Below, piece after piece: positions 15,683 through 16,554 of a stretch of 16,554 nucleotides of DNA. Location: NCBI GenBank assembly GCA_002937815.1, contig PTKQ01000001.1:1-16554 (forward strand). The letters run 5' to 3'. Source of the stretch: Alphaproteobacteria bacterium MarineAlpha6_Bin2 (GTDB lineage Bacteria > Pseudomonadota > Alphaproteobacteria > GCA-002720895). Within the stretch, counting starts at the first letter, position 1; the number at the start of each line of letters is the position of its first letter. The translations under genes and the position numbers were made by a program. The notes under the pieces are model-generated. The model did no database searches, had not been told where the DNA came from, and saw only the letters and a program-made list of their open reading frames with translations.

Positions 15683-15740
15683 GCTAGATGCCATTAGGGT
15701 CTAGTTATTAATAACCTTGCTATAATAGGAGGATATTATG
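15683..15740 (+). ncRNA. ROSE-like RNA thermometer in the hsp20 leader
   Basis: Two hairpins fill the leader. Hairpin 1 (15683-15705) pairs GCTAGAT with GTCTAGT and CC with GG around an ATTA tetraloop, with one bulged G. Hairpin 2 (about 15709-15738) buries the ribosome binding site AGGAGG (15727-15732). CCTTGCT (15715-15721) pairs with it: C15-G32, C16-G31, U17-A30, U18-G29, G19 bulged, C20-G28, U21-A27 (last two digits of position), with loop ATAAT. AU pairs extend the stem to the A of the start codon. The UUGCU facing AGGA with an unpaired G is the hallmark of ROSE elements, which open on heating to allow translation of small heat-shock proteins in Alphaproteobacteria. The function is inferred from structure. 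Confidence 0.72.
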
Positions 15741-16214
15741 ATAGCAAAATCTTTAATGGATTTTGATCCATTTCGTTCACTTACTGTCGGTTTTGATAAT
15801 ATGTTCGATGCTTTAGATACTATCGATACTGACGTTGAAAACTACCCACCATATAATATAGAAAAAAAAGGTGAATATTATTATATAGTTGAAGTGGCTG
15901 TTGCCGGTTTCAATAAAAAAGATATTGAAATCGAGTACGGTAATAATGCTTTAACAATAACTGGTTCTAAAGAAAGCAAAGATAACGATAATGCTGAAGT
16001 AGTTCACCAAGGTATTGCGACTCGCTCTTTCAAAAGAACTTTTAGTCTTGCTGACGATGTGATTGTTAAATCAGCTAATCTTTCTGACGGATTGTTAACA
16101 ATTGATTTAGAAAAAATTGTTCCTGAAGAAAAAAAGACTCGCAAAATAGAAATTACTGAACGAAAACCCAACTTAAAAAAAGTTGAAGTTTTAAAATCTA
16201 AAAACGTTGCATAA
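15738..16214 (+). CDS. Small heat-shock protein, Hsp20/IbpA family
   Basis: An ATP-independent chaperone that holds unfolding proteins on heat stress. The 158 residues include a short N-terminal arm (DFDPFRSLTVGFDNMFDALD, like the IbpA type), the alpha-crystallin domain from about 36 to 130 (YPPYNIEKKGEYYYIVEVAVAGF, then NALTITGSK and RSFKRTFSLADDV, ending ANLSDGLLTIDLEKIVPE), and the C-terminal I-x-I anchor IEI at 137-139. A strong AGGAGG ribosome binding site lies 5 nt before the ATG, the only strong one in the window, and it is sequestered in a hairpin. A heat-shock-like promoter precedes it and an intrinsic terminator follows directly, so it is a single-gene unit. Confidence 0.95.
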   Translation: MIAKSLMDFDPFRSLTVGFDNMFDALDTIDTDVENYPPYNIEKKGEYYYIVEVAVAGFNKKDIEIEYGNNALTITGSKESKDNDNAEVVHQGIATRSFKRTFSLADDVIVKSANLSDGLLTIDLEKIVPEEKKTRKIEITERKPNLKKVEVLKSKNVA

Positions 16215-16218
16215 ATAG

Positions 16219-16254
16219 AAAAAGCTGAGTACATTTTTACTCAGCTTTTTTTTT
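16219..16254 (+). terminator. Intrinsic terminator after the hsp20 gene
   Basis: GCTGAGTA (16224-16231) pairs perfectly with TACTCAGC (16238-16245) around a 6-nt loop. Flanking A5 and T5 extend the stem to 13 bp, and nine Ts follow (16246-16254). It starts 4 nt after the hsp20 stop and could work in both directions. Confidence 0.92.
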
Positions 16255-16259
16255 ATAAA

Positions 16260-16554
16260 ATGTTAATAGAAAAAAATAAATCAACTTTAATAATTATTGA
16301 TGTTCAAGAAAAATTGGTTTCCGTGATGCCTAAACCTCATACTTTTATCGATAACATAATTAAATTACAAAAAGCCGCAAAAGTTTTAGGTATAAAGACT
16401 GTAGCCACAGAACAATATCCTGAGGGCTTAGGGAAAACTATAGAAAAAATAATGGAGAACTTTGTAAAAAAAAAGTACCCTTTAGAATATGGAGATAATC
16501 GTCTTTTTCCAAAAACAGAATTTTCCAGCACAAAATATGTTTTTAATGAAATTC
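16260..16554 (+). CDS. Isochorismatase-family cysteine hydrolase (3' truncated by window edge)
   Basis: Only the first 98 residues are present, and the frame is open to the window end. The opening strand LIIIDVQEKL contains the catalytic Asp14. TVATEQYPEGLGKT (47-60) and FPKTEFS (83-89), with catalytic Lys85, are typical of the isochorismatase-like hydrolases. The nucleophilic Cys would lie beyond the window. The TEQYP-x-GLG signature points to the subgroup of uncharacterised YcaC/nicotinamidase-like hydrolases rather than true isochorismatase; the substrate cannot be named. The ATG lies only 5 nt after the T-run of the upstream terminator, without a ribosome binding site. No later start would keep the conserved strand. 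Confidence 0.85.
   Translation, partial: MLIEKNKSTLIIIDVQEKLVSVMPKPHTFIDNIIKLQKAAKVLGIKTVATEQYPEGLGKTIEKIMENFVKKKYPLEYGDNRLFPKTEFSSTKYVFNEI

Noticed and set aside
15721..15726. A perfect TATAAT just before the hsp20 ribosome binding site.
   Set aside because: As a -10 box it would start transcription at or after the ribosome binding site and no -35 fits. The bases are better explained as the loop and arm of the thermometer hairpin.
1..16554. CRISPR arrays, insertion sequences, integrase or toxin-antitoxin genes, or a defence island.
   Set aside because: No regularly spaced repeats, no transposase motifs and no unknown genes were seen; essentially every long plus-strand frame belongs to a known housekeeping family.

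Overview
The window is a stretch of chromosome from a very AT-rich alphaproteobacterium. I infer a marine, streamlined SAR11-like or HIMB59/AEGEAN-like lineage. The reasons are the roughly 25-30 % GC, the tiny spacers, the lysine-rich ribosomal proteins, the alphaproteobacterial order secY-adk-rpsM-rpsK-rpoA-rplQ, and a GcrA-type cell-cycle regulator, a family largely confined to Alphaproteobacteria. The lineage is an inference; no 16S gene is present. No stretch over 300 bases lacks a gene.

Layout. (1) 1-7300, plus strand: the distal half of the spc ribosomal operon (rpsH partial, rplF, rplR, rpsE, rpmD, rplO, secY, adk), then the alpha operon (rpsM, rpsK, rpoA, rplQ), with rpmG (L33) attached directly to its end. 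A good sigma70-type promoter sits between adk and rpsM. (2) 7392-11211: pccB, pccA and an acylphosphatase gene, tightly packed as a biotin-dependent acyl-CoA (probably propionyl-CoA) carboxylase operon. (3) 11258-11344: tRNA-Leu(GAG), followed by the Mg2+ channel gene mgtE. (4) 12818-15227: a leader with an intrinsic terminator, then metE, cobalamin-independent methionine synthase. (5) 15228-15630: a repeat- and palindrome-rich control region and a short gcrA. (6) 15631-16254: a small heat-shock protein gene preceded by a heat-shock-like promoter and a compact two-hairpin leader that looks like a ROSE RNA thermometer, and followed by a strong terminator. (7) 16260-end: the start of an isochorismatase-family hydrolase cut by the window edge.

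How the genes work together. The first block makes ribosomal proteins, RNA polymerase alpha, the Sec channel core and adenylate kinase. The second feeds propionyl-CoA-type carbon into central metabolism. The rest are single-gene units for magnesium uptake, methionine synthesis without B12, methylation-dependent cell-cycle transcription, and proteostasis.

The most notable observations are the ROSE-like thermometer before the hsp20 gene, and the rpsH gene, whose base composition (about 41 % GC against about 24 % in the next 300 bases) and Bacteroidota/FCB-like protein sequence do not match the rest of the operon. The unexplained metE leader and the dense repeat cluster before gcrA are also worth a look. 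I did not find a clearly new multi-gene system.
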